A stretch of DNA of 64,000 bases from Streptomyces sp. BV286 (GCF_019090165.1 NZ_JAHRIB010000129.1:1-64000); one strand, 5' to 3'; counted from the stretch's first letter, positions 39,156 to 47,785 are shown. The notes: generated by a model from the sequence alone, not told the origin. Translations and numbers: made by a program.

Positions 39156-41552
39156 ATGAACGACCAGCCGCAGCCGCAGCAGCCGAGCGAGGGCTGGGCA
39201 CCGAGGGAACCGGGGGCCGCCACAGCGGCGGCCCCGGACGCACCCGGCAAGAAGCCCAAACGCCCGAGGCGCACCGGATGGCGACGCCTGATCCCGACCT
39301 GGCGCCTGGTGCTCGGCGCCTTCGTCACCGTGGGCCTGCTGCTCATCGGCGTGTTCGCGCTCGGCTACTACCTGGTGAAGATCCCGGCGGCGAACTCCGC
39401 GGCGATCAAGCAGAGCAACGTGTACCTGTACGCCGACGGCAGCCAGCTCGCCCGCGACGGCGAGGTCAACCGGGAGAACGTGAAACTGACGGCGATCTCC
39501 AAGAAGGCCCAGCACGCGGTACTGGCCGCCGAGGACCGTGACTTCTACACCGAGTCGGCGGTCGATCCCAAGGCGATGGTCCGCGCCGCGTGGAACACCG
39601 CCACGGGCAAGGGCAAGCAGTCCGGTTCGACGATCACCCAGCAGTACGTGAAGAACTACTACCTGGCGCAGGACCAGACGGTCACCCGCAAGGCCAAGGA
39701 GTTCTTCATCGCCATCAAGCTGGACCGCGAGAAGAGCAAGGACGACATCCTCGAGGGCTACCTCAACACCAGCTACTTCGGCCGCAACGCCTACGGCATC
39801 CAGGCCGCCGCCCAGGCCTACTACGGCGTCGACGCCAAGAGCCTCACCGCCGCCCAGGGCGCCTACCTGGCCGCCCTGCTGAACGCGCCGAGCGAGTACG
39901 ACGTCGTCGCGCACCCCGAGAACAAGCCCGCGGCGCTGGCCCGCTGGAACTACGTCCTCGACGGCATGGTCAAGAAGAAGTGGCTCACCGCGGCGGACCG
40001 CGCCGGCACCAAGTTCCCCGAGCCCAGGCAGACGGTGATCGCGGCCGGCATGTCCGGACAGCGCGGCTACATCGTGAAGGCCGTGAACGACTACCTCACC
40101 GACAACAAGATCCTCGACGAGGACGCACTGAACGCGGGCGGCTACCGCATCACGACCACCCTGCAGAAGTCCAAGCAGGACTCGTTCGTGAAGGCCGTCG
40201 ACGACCAGGTGATGGACGAGCTCGACAAGAAGAACCGCAAGGTCGACAACTACGTCCGCGCGGGCGGGGCCTCCATCGACCCCAAGTCCGGCAAGGTCCT
40301 CGCGATGTACGGCGGCATCGACTACACCAAGCAGTACTACAACAACGCCACCCGCCGGGACTACCAGGTCGGCTCCACCTTCAAACCGTTCGTGTTCACC
40401 TCGGCCGTACAGAACGACTCGACCACCCAGGACGGCCGCACGATCACCCCCAACACCGTCTACGACGGCACGAACAAACGCCCCGTGGAAGGCTGGGAGG
40501 GCGGCACCTACGCCCCGGAGAACGAGGACCAGGTCTCGTACGGCGACATCTCCGTCCGCACCGCCACGGACAAGTCCGTGAACTCCGTGTACGCGCAGAT
40601 GGCCGTGGACGTCGACCCCGAGAAGGTCATGAAGACGGCCGTCGACCTCGGCGTCCCGTCCGACACCCCCGACCTGAACGCCTCCCCCTCGATCGCGCTC
40701 GGCCCCTCCACGGCCAGCGTCCTCGACATGGCGGAGGCCTACGCGACACTCGCCAACCACGGCAAGCGCGGCACGTACCGGATGATCGAGAGCATCACCA
40801 AGGACGGCGCCGACGTCGTCGACCTGCCCGAGCGGAAGACCTGGCAGGCCGTGAGCCGCGAGGCCGCCGACACCACGACCTCGATGCTGCAGAGCGTCGT
40901 CGAGGGCGGCACCGGCACGGCCGCGCAGGCCGCGGGACGTCCCGCGGCGGGCAAGACCGGCACCGCGGAGAACGACAAGGCGGCCTGGTTCGCCGGCTAC
41001 ACCCCGAACCTCGCCACCGTCGTCGCCGTGATGGGCCAGGACCCCGACACGGGCGTCCACAAGGAGCTGTACGGGGCGCTCGGGCAGCAGCGCATCAACG
41101 GCGGCGGGTACCCGGCCCAGATCTGGGCCCAGTACACGAAGGCCGCGCTCAAGGGCGTGGCCGTCCAGGACTTCGACCTCAGGATCCAGCCGGGCGCCGA
41201 CGAGCAGCAGCTCCCGCCTGCGGACCCGGACGAGGACGAGCCCGCCACGGCCGGCCAGGACAACGGCGGGACGACCACCGGCGGCGAGGAACCCCCGGGC
41301 ACCCAGGGCCAGGACAACGGCGGCACCACGACCGACGGAGGCACCACCGGCGACGGCGGCACGACGGACGGCACGGACGGCGGCACGGGCACGGACGGCG
41401 GCACCACCACCGACGGAGGCACCACCGGCAACGGCGGCACCACCGGCGACGGAGCGAGCGGCACCACCGGCGACGGCGGCACGACGACCGACGGAGGGAC
41501 GACGGACGGCCAGGACGGCGGCACGGGCACCACGTTCGGAGACTTCCCGTAG
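39156..41552 (+). CDS. Class A penicillin-binding protein with a Thr/Gly-rich tail
   Basis: 798 residues from the ATG at 39156. Cytoplasmic Pro-rich start, one membrane helix (LVLGAFVTVGLLLIGVFALGYYLV), then a glycosyltransferase-51 domain with catalytic E126 in AAEDRDFY and GSTITQQYVKN, and a transpeptidase with S407 in STFK, S474-N476 (SVN) and KTG at 600-602. It polymerises and cross-links peptidoglycan at the outer membrane face. The tail from about residue 690 to the end is almost only G, T and D (DGGTT repeats), about 100 residues. It is coded by GC-rich near-repeats at 41270-41540 that are likely unstable in length. Conserved in Streptomyces at this position. Confidence 0.93.
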   Translation: MNDQPQPQQPSEGWAPREPGAATAAAPDAPGKKPKRPRRTGWRRLIPTWRLVLGAFVTVGLLLIGVFALGYYLVKIPAANSAAIKQSNVYLYADGSQLARDGEVNRENVKLTAISKKAQHAVLAAEDRDFYTESAVDPKAMVRAAWNTATGKGKQSGSTITQQYVKNYYLAQDQTVTRKAKEFFIAIKLDREKSKDDILEGYLNTSYFGRNAYGIQAAAQAYYGVDAKSLTAAQGAYLAALLNAPSEYDVVAHPENKPAALARWNYVLDGMVKKKWLTAADRAGTKFPEPRQTVIAAGMSGQRGYIVKAVNDYLTDNKILDEDALNAGGYRITTTLQKSKQDSFVKAVDDQVMDELDKKNRKVDNYVRAGGASIDPKSGKVLAMYGGIDYTKQYYNNATRRDYQVGSTFKPFVFTSAVQNDSTTQDGRTITPNTVYDGTNKRPVEGWEGGTYAPENEDQVSYGDISVRTATDKSVNSVYAQMAVDVDPEKVMKTAVDLGVPSDTPDLNASPSIALGPSTASVLDMAEAYATLANHGKRGTYRMIESITKDGADVVDLPERKTWQAVSREAADTTTSMLQSVVEGGTGTAAQAAGRPAAGKTGTAENDKAAWFAGYTPNLATVVAVMGQDPDTGVHKELYGALGQQRINGGGYPAQIWAQYTKAALKGVAVQDFDLRIQPGADEQQLPPADPDEDEPATAGQDNGGTTTGGEEPPGTQGQDNGGTTTDGGTTGDGGTTDGTDGGTGTDGGTTTDGGTTGNGGTTGDGASGTTGDGGTTTDGGTTDGQDGGTGTTFGDFP

Positions 41553-41574
41553 CGACCCGGGGCCGATTGGGCGG

Positions 41575-41895
41575 CTAGTGCCCCGAGGTCGCCTTCAGAC
41601 CGACCACAGCCACCAGCAGGAGACAGACGAAGAAGATCCGGGCGGCGGTCACCGGTTCACCCAGCACCGCCATACCGAACACCGCCGCCCCGGCCGCACC
41701 GATACCCACCCACACCCCGTACGCGGTACCGATGGGCAACGACTTCGCCGCGTACGACAGCAGGAACATGCTGGCGACGATGCCCGTCCCGGTGAGAACA
41801 CTCGGCACCAGCCGGGTGAACCCCTCCGTGTACTTCATCCCGATCGACCAGCCCACCTCGAGCAGACCGGCGACGACAAGCAGAACCCAGGCCAT
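41575..41895 (-). CDS. gdx: Guanidinium exporter Gdx (SugE-type SMR)
   Basis: 106 residues from the ATG at 41895 (GGAGGTGCCTG upstream). Four membrane helices of the small-multidrug-resistance fold. The glutamate E13 in GLLEVGWSIGMKYTEGFTR and the SLPIGTAYGVWVGIGAAGAA stretch match the Gdx (SugE) subtype, which exports guanidinium in exchange for protons. A guanidine-III riboswitch lies just upstream, which supports this function. Confidence 0.93.
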   Translation of the reverse strand: MAWVLLVVAGLLEVGWSIGMKYTEGFTRLVPSVLTGTGIVASMFLLSYAAKSLPIGTAYGVWVGIGAAGAAVFGMAVLGEPVTAARIFFVCLLLVAVVGLKATSGH

Positions 41896-41926
41896 CAGGC
41901 ACCTCCGTGAAGGAATCAACAGGGGT

Positions 41927-41967
41927 GCGTCGTCTTGTCCTGCCCCGGTACGGCGCGTCTCGTCGGG
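41927..41967 (-). promoter_or_regulatory. Guanidine-III riboswitch controlling gdx
   Basis: The 41 bases on the minus strand start CCCGACGAG, continue GCGCCGTACC and end AGGACAAGACGACGC. They line up with the crystallised Thermobifida fusca guanidine-III (ykkC-III) RNA in length and in nearly every base, as I remember it. It ends 31 bases before the exporter ATG. Guanidine binding would stabilise the pseudoknot and expose the GGAGG site. Guanidinium export by Gdx fits. Confidence 0.87.
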
Positions 41968-41995
41968 TTCCCTCAACGGTAGCAAGCAGCAACAA

Positions 41996-42029
41996 GAAAG
42001 GGCCGGTGACGATGGTCACCAGCCCTTTC
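41996..42029 (-). terminator. Hairpin after the GroES-like gene
   Basis: A 15-base stem (GAAAGGGCTGGTGAC / GTCACCGGCCCTTTC, one G-U) with a CATC loop, followed by TTGTTG on the minus strand. It separates the GroES-like transcript from the gdx riboswitch 28 bases further on. Confidence 0.7.
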
Positions 42030-42060
42030 TGCCACTGTTTCCAGGCCTCCCGGCGCAACC

Positions 42061-42126
42061 AGTCCGGGATCTGTCCCGGATCTGTCCGGGACTGTCCAGG
42101 CTCTGACCGGGATCTGTCCGGGATCT
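42061..42126. repeat. Imperfect tandem repeat at the GroES-like 3' end
   Basis: Four to five copies of CCGGGATCTGT-like units (11-12 bases each), beginning at the stop codon of the GroES-like gene and ending 32 bases short of the hairpin. The last unit overlaps the stop TAG. Confidence 0.6.
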
Positions 42127-42481
42127 AGAGATACAACCCCGTCGAGTCCTCGGAACCCTCGAACCGGTCCGCCGCCACGGCATGCAGATCCCGCTCGCGC
42201 ATCAGCACGTAAGCGGTGCCACGCACCTCCACCTCGGCCCGGTCCTCCGGGTCGTACAACACCCGGTCGCCCGGCTCCACCGTCCGCACGTTCTGCCCGA
42301 CCGCGACGACCGCCGCCCAGGCCAGACGCCGGCCGACAGCCGCGGTCGCGGGGATCAGGATGCCGCCACCGGAACGCCGCTCGCCCTCGGCGGTGTCCTG
42401 CCGCACCAGCACACGGTCGTGCAGCATCCGAATGGGCAGCTTGTCGTCATGGCTGCTGGGCTCAGTCCTCTTGGCGCTCAC
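42125..42481 (-). CDS. GroES-family co-chaperonin-like protein
   Basis: 118 residues. The core fits the Cpn10 fold: IRMLHDRVLVRQD, SGGGILIPATAAVGRRLAWAAVVAVGQNV, VEPGDRVLYDPEDRAEVEVRGTAYVLMRERDLHAV. It has about 15 extra N-terminal residues and a longer C-terminus than classical GroES, and no GroEL is adjacent. It is probably a divergent paralogue rather than the main GroES. Confidence 0.85.
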   Translation of the reverse strand: MSAKRTEPSSHDDKLPIRMLHDRVLVRQDTAEGERRSGGGILIPATAAVGRRLAWAAVVAVGQNVRTVEPGDRVLYDPEDRAEVEVRGTAYVLMRERDLHAVAADRFEGSEDSTGLYL

Positions 42482-42534
42482 GGTCCGAACCTACCTGCCT
42501 TCTCACAGCCCGTACGCGGGTGGGGCGGGCGCAT

Positions 42535-42873
42535 TCAGCCCTTACGGCGCCTGGGGCCCAGCGTGAGCAGCCCGACGACACCCACCAGCACGAGAGCCAC
42601 GGGCACGATGCGCTCCAGCCGCGGCGCACCCTCCTCCGTGACGAACTGCCCCTTCACATCACCGACGACGCGGTTCACGCCGACATAGGCACGCCCCAGC
42701 GTGTGGTCGACGCTCGACGCCACCCTCGCCTTCGCGTCCCCGACGATCGTTTTCGGATGTACCCGCACACCGATCTCGTCGAGCGTCTCGGCGAGAGTTT
42801 CGCGACGGCGCTTGATGTCCGCCTCGATCTGCGCCGGAGTCCTGGTGTCCGGCGTGCTCGACGTGTCCGACAC
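42535..42873 (-). CDS. DUF3618 membrane-associated protein
   Basis: 112 residues from a GTG at 42873 (GGAGG nine bases upstream). The DUF3618 pattern at 12-55: RTPAQIEADIKRRRETLAETLDEIGVRVHPKTI. A single membrane helix (RIVPVALVLVGVVGLLTLG) ends in a basic RRRKG tail. Function unknown. It is divergent from bcp. Confidence 0.87.
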   Translation of the reverse strand: MSDTSSTPDTRTPAQIEADIKRRRETLAETLDEIGVRVHPKTIVGDAKARVASSVDHTLGRAYVGVNRVVGDVKGQFVTEEGAPRLERIVPVALVLVGVVGLLTLGPRRRKG

Positions 42874-43030
42874 GCGCTGCCTCCGTGGTCGTGGTCGTTT
42901 CTTCCCGTGGCCTGTTCCCGTCGGCCTTTTCTCTGGTCGACAGTCTGTCAGCTCCGCCCGCCGCGCACCGCCCGGCACCCCCATTACGCTCGGTTCCGTA
43001 TCCACCACCTCGCAAGGAGACCGAACCGAG

Positions 43031-43498
43031 ATGAGCGAGCGACTCCAGCCCGGCGACCCCGCCCCCGCCTTCACCCTGCCCGACGCCGACGGCAACGAGG
43101 TGTCCCTGGCCGACCGCAAGGGCCGGAAGGTCATCGTCTACTTCTACCCCGCCGCGCTCACTCCAGGCTGCACCAAGCAGGCCTGCGACTTCACCGACAA
43201 CCTGGACCTCCTCGCGGGCGCCGGCTACGACGTCATCGGCATCTCCCCCGACAAGCCCGAGAAGCTCGCCAAGTTCCGCGAGAAGGAGAACCTCGGGATC
43301 ACCCTGCTCGCCGACCCCGACAAGACGGTCACCGAGTCCTACGCCGCCTACGGCGAGAAGAAGAACTACGGCAAGACGTACATGGGCGTCATCCGCTCCA
43401 CGATCGTCGTGGACGAGGAGGGCAAGGTCGAGCGGGCCCTCTACAACGTCCGGGCCACGGGCCATGTCGCGAAGATCATCAAGGACCTGGGGATCTGA
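43031..43498 (+). CDS. bcp: Thioredoxin-dependent thiol peroxidase (Bcp/PrxQ)
   Basis: 155 residues. Peroxiredoxin of the atypical PrxQ class: peroxidatic C47 in LTPGCTKQACDF and resolving C52. It reduces hydroperoxides with electrons from thioredoxin in the cytoplasm. Length and order (FTLPDADGNEVSL, VIVYFYPAA, DPDKTVTESY, STIVVDEEGKV) are canonical. Confidence 0.95.
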   Translation: MSERLQPGDPAPAFTLPDADGNEVSLADRKGRKVIVYFYPAALTPGCTKQACDFTDNLDLLAGAGYDVIGISPDKPEKLAKFREKENLGITLLADPDKTVTESYAAYGEKKNYGKTYMGVIRSTIVVDEEGKVERALYNVRATGHVAKIIKDLGI

Positions 43499-43541
43499 GG
43501 ACCACTGGAGCCGTCCGGCCAGTAGCATGACCGGACGGTGG

Positions 43542-43625
43542 GCGGCCGTGGTGGAATTGGCAGTCACGCTGGGTTTAGGTCCCAGTGGGGTAAAACCCGT
43601 GGGGGTTCGAGTCCCCCCGGCCGCA
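43542..43625 (+). tRNA. tRNA-Leu (anticodon TAG)
   Basis: 84 bases. Acceptor stem GCGGCCG/CGGCCGC, D-arm TGGTGGAATTGGCA, anticodon stem CTGGG/CCCAG around TTTAGGT (TAG, reads CTA-type leucine codons), long variable arm TGGGGTAAAACCCG and T-arm GGGGGTTCGAGTCCCCC. The long variable arm is typical of leucine tRNAs. CCA is not encoded. Confidence 0.97.
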
Positions 43626-43667
43626 CAGGTGTCGAGTGCATACGTGCGTCGAACACGCAGCGCCGCG

Positions 43668-43696
43668 TCCCGTCCGATCGTGTCGATCGGACGGGA
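43668..43696 (+). terminator. Hairpin after tRNA-Leu
   Basis: A 13-base perfect stem (TCCCGTCCGATCG / CGATCGGACGGGA) with a TGT loop, 43 bases past the tRNA. Lies between the tRNA and the convergent rdgB stop and could serve both strands. Confidence 0.75.
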
Positions 43697-43755
43697 TCTC
43701 GTCGTTTCCGACGTGCTTGCGTCTCCGACGTTCGAGTGGACCGTGGAGGGGCAAC

Positions 43756-44358
43756 TCAGCCCAACAGCTCCCGCACCACCGGCACCAGCCCCCTGAACGC
43801 CTTGCCGCGGTGGCTGATCGCGTTCTTCTCTTCGGGGGTCAGTTCTGCGCAGGTGCGGGTGTCGCCGTCCGGCTGGAGGATCGGGTCGTAGCCGAAGCCG
43901 TGGGAGCCGGTGGGTTCGTGGCGGAGCGTTCCTCGCAGGCGGCCTTCGACGACGCGCTCGGTGCCGTCGGGCAGGGCGAGGGCGGCGGCGCAGGCGAAGT
44001 GGGCGCCGCGGTGTTCGTCCGCGATGTCGCCGAGTTGGGCGAGGAGGAGGTCGAGGTTGGCCCGGTCGTCGCCGTGGGTGCCGGACCAGCGGGCGGAGAA
44101 GATGCCGGGGGCGCCGCCGAGGACGTCCACGCACAGTCCGGAGTCGTCGGCGACCGCGGGGAGGCCGGTGGCCCGGGCGAGGGCGTGGGCTTTGAGGAGG
44201 GCGTTCTCGGCGAAGGTGACGCCGGTTTCCTTGACGTCGGGGATCTCCGGGTAGGCGTCCGCGCCGACGAGGTCGTGTGGCAGACCTGCGGCGGCGAGGA
44301 TCGCCCTCAGCTCGGTGATTTTTCCGGCGTTGCGGGTGGCGAGGATCAGGCGGGTCAT
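43756..44358 (-). CDS. rdgB: RdgB/HAM1 non-canonical purine NTP pyrophosphatase
   Basis: 200 residues from the ATG at 44358 (GGGTGAG upstream); GTG at 44367 also fits. Family signature: ILATRNAGKITELRAIL, TFAENALLKAHALARATGLPAVADDSGLCVDVLGG, SHGFGYDPI and SHRGKAF. It removes pyrophosphate from dITP, XTP and related nucleotides. In Streptomyces it follows rph, as here, separated by one lipoprotein gene. Confidence 0.95.
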   Translation of the reverse strand: MTRLILATRNAGKITELRAILAAAGLPHDLVGADAYPEIPDVKETGVTFAENALLKAHALARATGLPAVADDSGLCVDVLGGAPGIFSARWSGTHGDDRANLDLLLAQLGDIADEHRGAHFACAAALALPDGTERVVEGRLRGTLRHEPTGSHGFGYDPILQPDGDTRTCAELTPEEKNAISHRGKAFRGLVPVVRELLG

Positions 44359-44440
44359 GGTTCTCACCCTAGCCAGGTGGGCGGTGTCGCCGGGGCGTGC
44401 CGCCCGTGGTCGTCGCCGCCCGCGGGGCCGGTCGTCGTCG

Positions 44441-44845
44441 CTACGGCGTGCAGACCTTGGTCAGTTCGCCCGCGGCGTCCGTCACGGGGCTGATGTCGGG
44501 GGTCTGGTCGCCGCTCTTGATGGAGTCGCGGACGTTGGTGACCGCTGCCTGGAGGTCGTCGACGGCCTTGTTGATGTCGGTGTCGTCGGTCTTGTCACCG
44601 ATGGTGTCGAGGTTCTTGTCGATCGAGTCGAGGGCCTCGCCCGCCTGCGTCGGGTCGTTCGCCGCGTTCTCGACGGCCTGCTGGAGGTCCGTGACGCTGT
44701 CGGCGATCGTGTCGGCGGTCTGGACGCAGTCGAGTGCCTTGTTGACGGCGTCGCAGCCGGTGGTCAGTCCGGCTGTGAGTGCGACGGCAGCCACGGCTGC
44801 GGCGACGATGGTGATGCGGCGTGGTCGGCGGCGGCTGGCGGCCAT
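44441..44845 (-). CDS. Small lipoprotein, helical
   Basis: 134 residues from the ATG at 44845 (GGGAGG upstream). Signal peptide RRITIVAAAVAAVALTAG with lipobox LTTGC, so the mature protein would be lipidated and outside. The rest is helical with heptad-like D/L spacing (DLQQAVENAAND, IDKNLDTIGDKTDDTDINKAVDDLQAAVTNVRDSI) and four cysteines counting the lipid one. No known family. Placed between rph and rdgB. Confidence 0.8.
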   Translation of the reverse strand: MAASRRRPRRITIVAAAVAAVALTAGLTTGCDAVNKALDCVQTADTIADSVTDLQQAVENAANDPTQAGEALDSIDKNLDTIGDKTDDTDINKAVDDLQAAVTNVRDSIKSGDQTPDISPVTDAAGELTKVCTP

Positions 44846-45014
44846 GGAACGGTCCTCCCGTTGTTCAGGCCCACAAGGGCCCCGTTTCGCAGGCCTCAGG
44901 GCCCCCGTTGTGGTGCTGCCGGGCGCACGGCGGTGAGCCGTACGCCCGTACATGTAGGGACGCGACGGTGGGTGTCGTGGTTGCCTGCGGCCCACGGCCG
45001 TCTTGGTGCGTCCT

Positions 45015-45752
45015 TTACCTTTCGAGGACCGTATCAAGTGCCGTGCGCTGGGCGACAGCGAGTTCTGTGCAGCCCGATACGGCAAGGTCGAGGAGGGAGT
45101 TGAGCTCGTCGCGGGCGAAGGGCTCGGCCTCGGCGGTGCCCTGGATCTCGACGAAGCGGCCGTCGCCGGTGCAGACGACGTTCATGTCGGTGTCGGCGCG
45201 CACGTCCTCCTCGTAGCAGAGGTCGAGGAGGGGGATGCCGCCGACGATGCCGACGGAGACGGCGCTGACCGTTCCGGTCAGGGGCTGCCGGCCGGCCTTG
45301 ATGAGTTTGCGGCCCTGGGCCCAGGAGATGGCGTCGGCGAGGGCGACGTAGGCGCCGGTGATGGCGGCGGTGCGGGTGCCTCCGTCGGCCTGGAGGACGT
45401 CGCAGTCGAGGACGATGGTGTTCTCGCCGAGTGCTTTGTAGTCGATGACCGCGCGCAGGGAGCGGCCGATGAGGCGGCTGATCTCGTGGGTGCGGCCGCC
45501 GATCTTGCCGCGGACGGATTCGCGGTCGCCGCGGGTGTTGGTGGCGCGGGGGAGCATGGAGTACTCGGCGGTGACCCAGCCTTCGCCGCTGCCCTTGCGC
45601 CAGCGCGGGACGCCTTCGGTGACGGAGGCGGTGCAGAAGACCTTCGTGTCGCCGAAGGAGACGAGGACGGAGCCTTCGGCGTGCTTGCTCCAGCCGCGTT
45701 CGATGGTGGTGGGGCGGAGCTGTTCGGGCGCGCGGCCGTCGATGCGAGACAT
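45015..45752 (-). CDS. rph: RNase PH
   Basis: 245 residues. Phosphorolytic 3' exoribonuclease that trims tRNA 3' ends. Signature: MSRIDGRAPEQLRPTTIERG, GSVLVSFGDTKVFCTASV, RATNTRGDRESVRGKIGGRTHEISRLIGRSLRAVID and DCDVLQADGGTRTAAITGAYVAL. Length and start are canonical. Confidence 0.97.
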   Translation of the reverse strand: MSRIDGRAPEQLRPTTIERGWSKHAEGSVLVSFGDTKVFCTASVTEGVPRWRKGSGEGWVTAEYSMLPRATNTRGDRESVRGKIGGRTHEISRLIGRSLRAVIDYKALGENTIVLDCDVLQADGGTRTAAITGAYVALADAISWAQGRKLIKAGRQPLTGTVSAVSVGIVGGIPLLDLCYEEDVRADTDMNVVCTGDGRFVEIQGTAEAEPFARDELNSLLDLAVSGCTELAVAQRTALDTVLER

Positions 45753-45889
45753 GGCGAGGAGCCTAGTCGTTCACGGGTGAGGGGCCGTCCCTGGTGCGGG
45801 AAGCGGCCCCTCCGGGGTGGGTCTCGGTGTTCTCGTCGTCGTGCTGGTCTTCAGTGGTGCTGGTCTTCAGTGGTGCGGTGTCGGAGGGG

Positions 45890-46123
45890 TCACATCATGT
45901 CTTCGATGTCCGCGGCGACGGGGTCGGCATCGGTGCCGATGACGACCTGGATCGCCGTGCCCATCTTGACGACGCCGTGGGCGCCTGCGGCTTTCAGGGC
46001 GGCTTCGTCGACCTTGCTGGGGTCGATGACCTCGGTGCGCAGTCGGGTGATGCAGCCTTCGACTTCTTCGATGTTGTCGATGCCGCCGAGCCCGGCGACG
46101 ATCTTCTCAGCCTTGCTGGCCAT
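45890..46123 (-). CDS. nagF: PTS GlcNAc-specific EIIB protein
   Basis: 77 residues; GGGAG precedes the ATG. A stand-alone EIIB domain with phosphorylated cysteine C24 in EEVEGCITRLRTEV. It would accept phosphate from a separate EIIA (Crr) and pass it to GlcNAc carried by NagE. In S. coelicolor the orthologous nagF lies divergent to nagE1 and nagE2, the same layout as here. A DasR site lies in the divergent 205-bp region. Confidence 0.95.
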   Translation of the reverse strand: MASKAEKIVAGLGGIDNIEEVEGCITRLRTEVIDPSKVDEAALKAAGAHGVVKMGTAIQVVIGTDADPVAADIEDMM

Positions 46124-46240
46124 GTCCTACTCCCTGATCCGAACCGCTTTGTCGCAGTAACCCACAGTTGGCCCATCTTCGCGAGCGGTCGTGTCGCCTC
46201 TGCCGAATGATGGCGGTCACGGCAGCACAACCGTTCGCCG

Positions 46241-46256
46241 ACTGGTCTACACCAGT
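46241..46256. promoter_or_regulatory. DasR operator (dre) between nagF and nagE1
   Basis: ACTGGTCTACACCAGT, a near-perfect 16-base palindrome that fits the DasR consensus (A-x-TGGTCTAGACCA-x-T). It lies 117 bases upstream of nagF and 72 upstream of nagE1. DasR represses GlcNAc uptake until glucosamine-6-phosphate binds it. Confidence 0.9.
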
Positions 46257-46328
46257 TTTCAACGGCCGCCAAACTTGGCTTCGTTCCGCGGGGTCCGGGC
46301 CGGCGCCGAGGGACGCAGGAGGACACGC

Positions 46329-47615
46329 ATGAGTGCCGACAGTGCGGCCGCGCCCACGCGCTCCCGTTGGGGTGACCTTTTCCAGGGTCTGCAGAAGATG
46401 GGGCGCAGCCTTCAACTGCCCATCGCCGTGCTGCCGGCGGCGGGCATCCTGAATCGCCTGGGGCAGCCGGACGTGTTCGGGGCCGACGGTCTGGGCTGGA
46501 CGAACGTCTCGAAGGTGATGGCGGGGGCGGGCAGCGCGCTGCTGGACGGTTCGCTGGGGCTTCCGCTGCTGTTCTGTGTCGGTGTGGCCATCGGGATGGC
46601 GAAGAAGGCCGACGGTTCGACGGCGCTGGCGGCAGTGGCGGGGTTCCTCGTCTACTACAACGTGTTGCGGCAGTTCCCCGAGGACTGTGCGGATCAGGCG
46701 AAGGTGGTGGCCGCCGGCTGCCAGGCGGACGACGGCTCGGTGGTGGTCTTCACCTACCAGAATCCGGGTGTCTTCGGCGGCATCCTGATGGGCCTGATGG
46801 CCGCTTACTTCTGGCAGCGTTACCACCGTACGAGGCTCGTGGACTGGCTCGGTTTCTTCAACGGCCGCCGGCTGGTGCCGATCATCATGGCGTTCGTGGC
46901 GATCGCGTTCGCCGCGCTGTGTCTGTGGGTGTGGCCGCCGATCGGCCGGGGCCTGGAGGATTTCAGTGACTGGCTGGTCAGTCTGGGTGCGTGGGGCGCG
47001 GGGGTCTTCGGTGTCGCGAACCGTGCGCTGCTGGTGATCGGGCTGCATCAGTTCCTGAACGTGCCGATGTGGTTCCAGTTCGGCAGTTACACGAAGCCGG
47101 ACGGCACGGTCGTGCACGGTGACATCAACATGTTCCTGGCGGGCGACCCGGATGCGGGGCAGTTCACGTCCGGCTTCTTCCCCATCATGATGTTCGCGCT
47201 GCCGGCGGCGTGCCTGGCGATGGCGCACTGTGCGAAGCCGCATCGCCGCAAGGAGATCGGTGGCCTGATGCTGTCGATCGCGTTGACGTCGTTCGTCACG
47301 GGCATCACGGAGCCGATCGAGTACTCGTTCGTGTTCATCGCGCCGTTGCTGTACGCGGTGCACGCGGTGCTCACCGGTGTGTCCATGGCGGTGACGTGGG
47401 GTCTGGGCGTGCATGACGGCTTCAGTTTCTCGGCGGGGCTGATCGACTACGTCATCAACTGGAACCTGGCGACGAGACCTTGGGCGATCATCCCGATCGG
47501 TCTGTGTTTCGCGGCGGTCTACTACGTGGTGTTCCGTTTCGCGATCACGAAGTTCGACCTGCCGACGCCGGGACGGGAGCCGGACGACGAGGTCGAGGAC
47601 GTGACGAAGGCCTAG
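46329..47615 (+). CDS. nagE1: PTS GlcNAc permease EIIC (NagE1)
   Basis: 428 residues from the ATG at 46329 (CAGGAGGACACGC). A glucose/GlcNAc-type EIIC with about ten membrane helices. Conserved blocks: LQKMGRSLQLPIAVLPAAGILNRLGQPD, GFLVYYNVL, YFNGRRLVPI, SGFFPIMMFALPAACLAM, GITEPIEYSFVF and LGVHDGFSFSAGLIDY. No IIB or IIA domain is fused. A paralogue follows at 47895. The role is GlcNAc uptake with phosphorylation via NagF. Confidence 0.95.
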   Translation: MSADSAAAPTRSRWGDLFQGLQKMGRSLQLPIAVLPAAGILNRLGQPDVFGADGLGWTNVSKVMAGAGSALLDGSLGLPLLFCVGVAIGMAKKADGSTALAAVAGFLVYYNVLRQFPEDCADQAKVVAAGCQADDGSVVVFTYQNPGVFGGILMGLMAAYFWQRYHRTRLVDWLGFFNGRRLVPIIMAFVAIAFAALCLWVWPPIGRGLEDFSDWLVSLGAWGAGVFGVANRALLVIGLHQFLNVPMWFQFGSYTKPDGTVVHGDINMFLAGDPDAGQFTSGFFPIMMFALPAACLAMAHCAKPHRRKEIGGLMLSIALTSFVTGITEPIEYSFVFIAPLLYAVHAVLTGVSMAVTWGLGVHDGFSFSAGLIDYVINWNLATRPWAIIPIGLCFAAVYYVVFRFAITKFDLPTPGREPDDEVEDVTKA

Positions 47616-47644
47616 CGGTCGGGAGAGCTTTCCGACGGTGCTTG

Positions 47645-47683
47645 GCGAAGGGCCCCCGGACCACTGGTCCGGGGGCCCTTCGC
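47645..47683 (+). terminator. Terminator after nagE1
   Basis: GCGAAGGGCCCCCGGACCA and its reverse complement around a single C form a 19-base perfect stem, 30 bases after the stop. Very stable, no long T-run. Confidence 0.87.
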
Positions 47684-47785
47684 TGTGGCTTCTGGACGCT
47701 TTCATCCGGTTGTGTGGCGGCTCGTTCCCCTATGGTCCAGGCCACAAAATTGGCGGGTTCCTTATCTCGCCTTCACCGTGCTACA

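Noticed and set aside
39084..41060. Long minus-strand frame opposite the penicillin-binding protein
   Set aside because: It is the antisense shadow of a strong coding gene; the product is rich in V, G, R and L without motifs.
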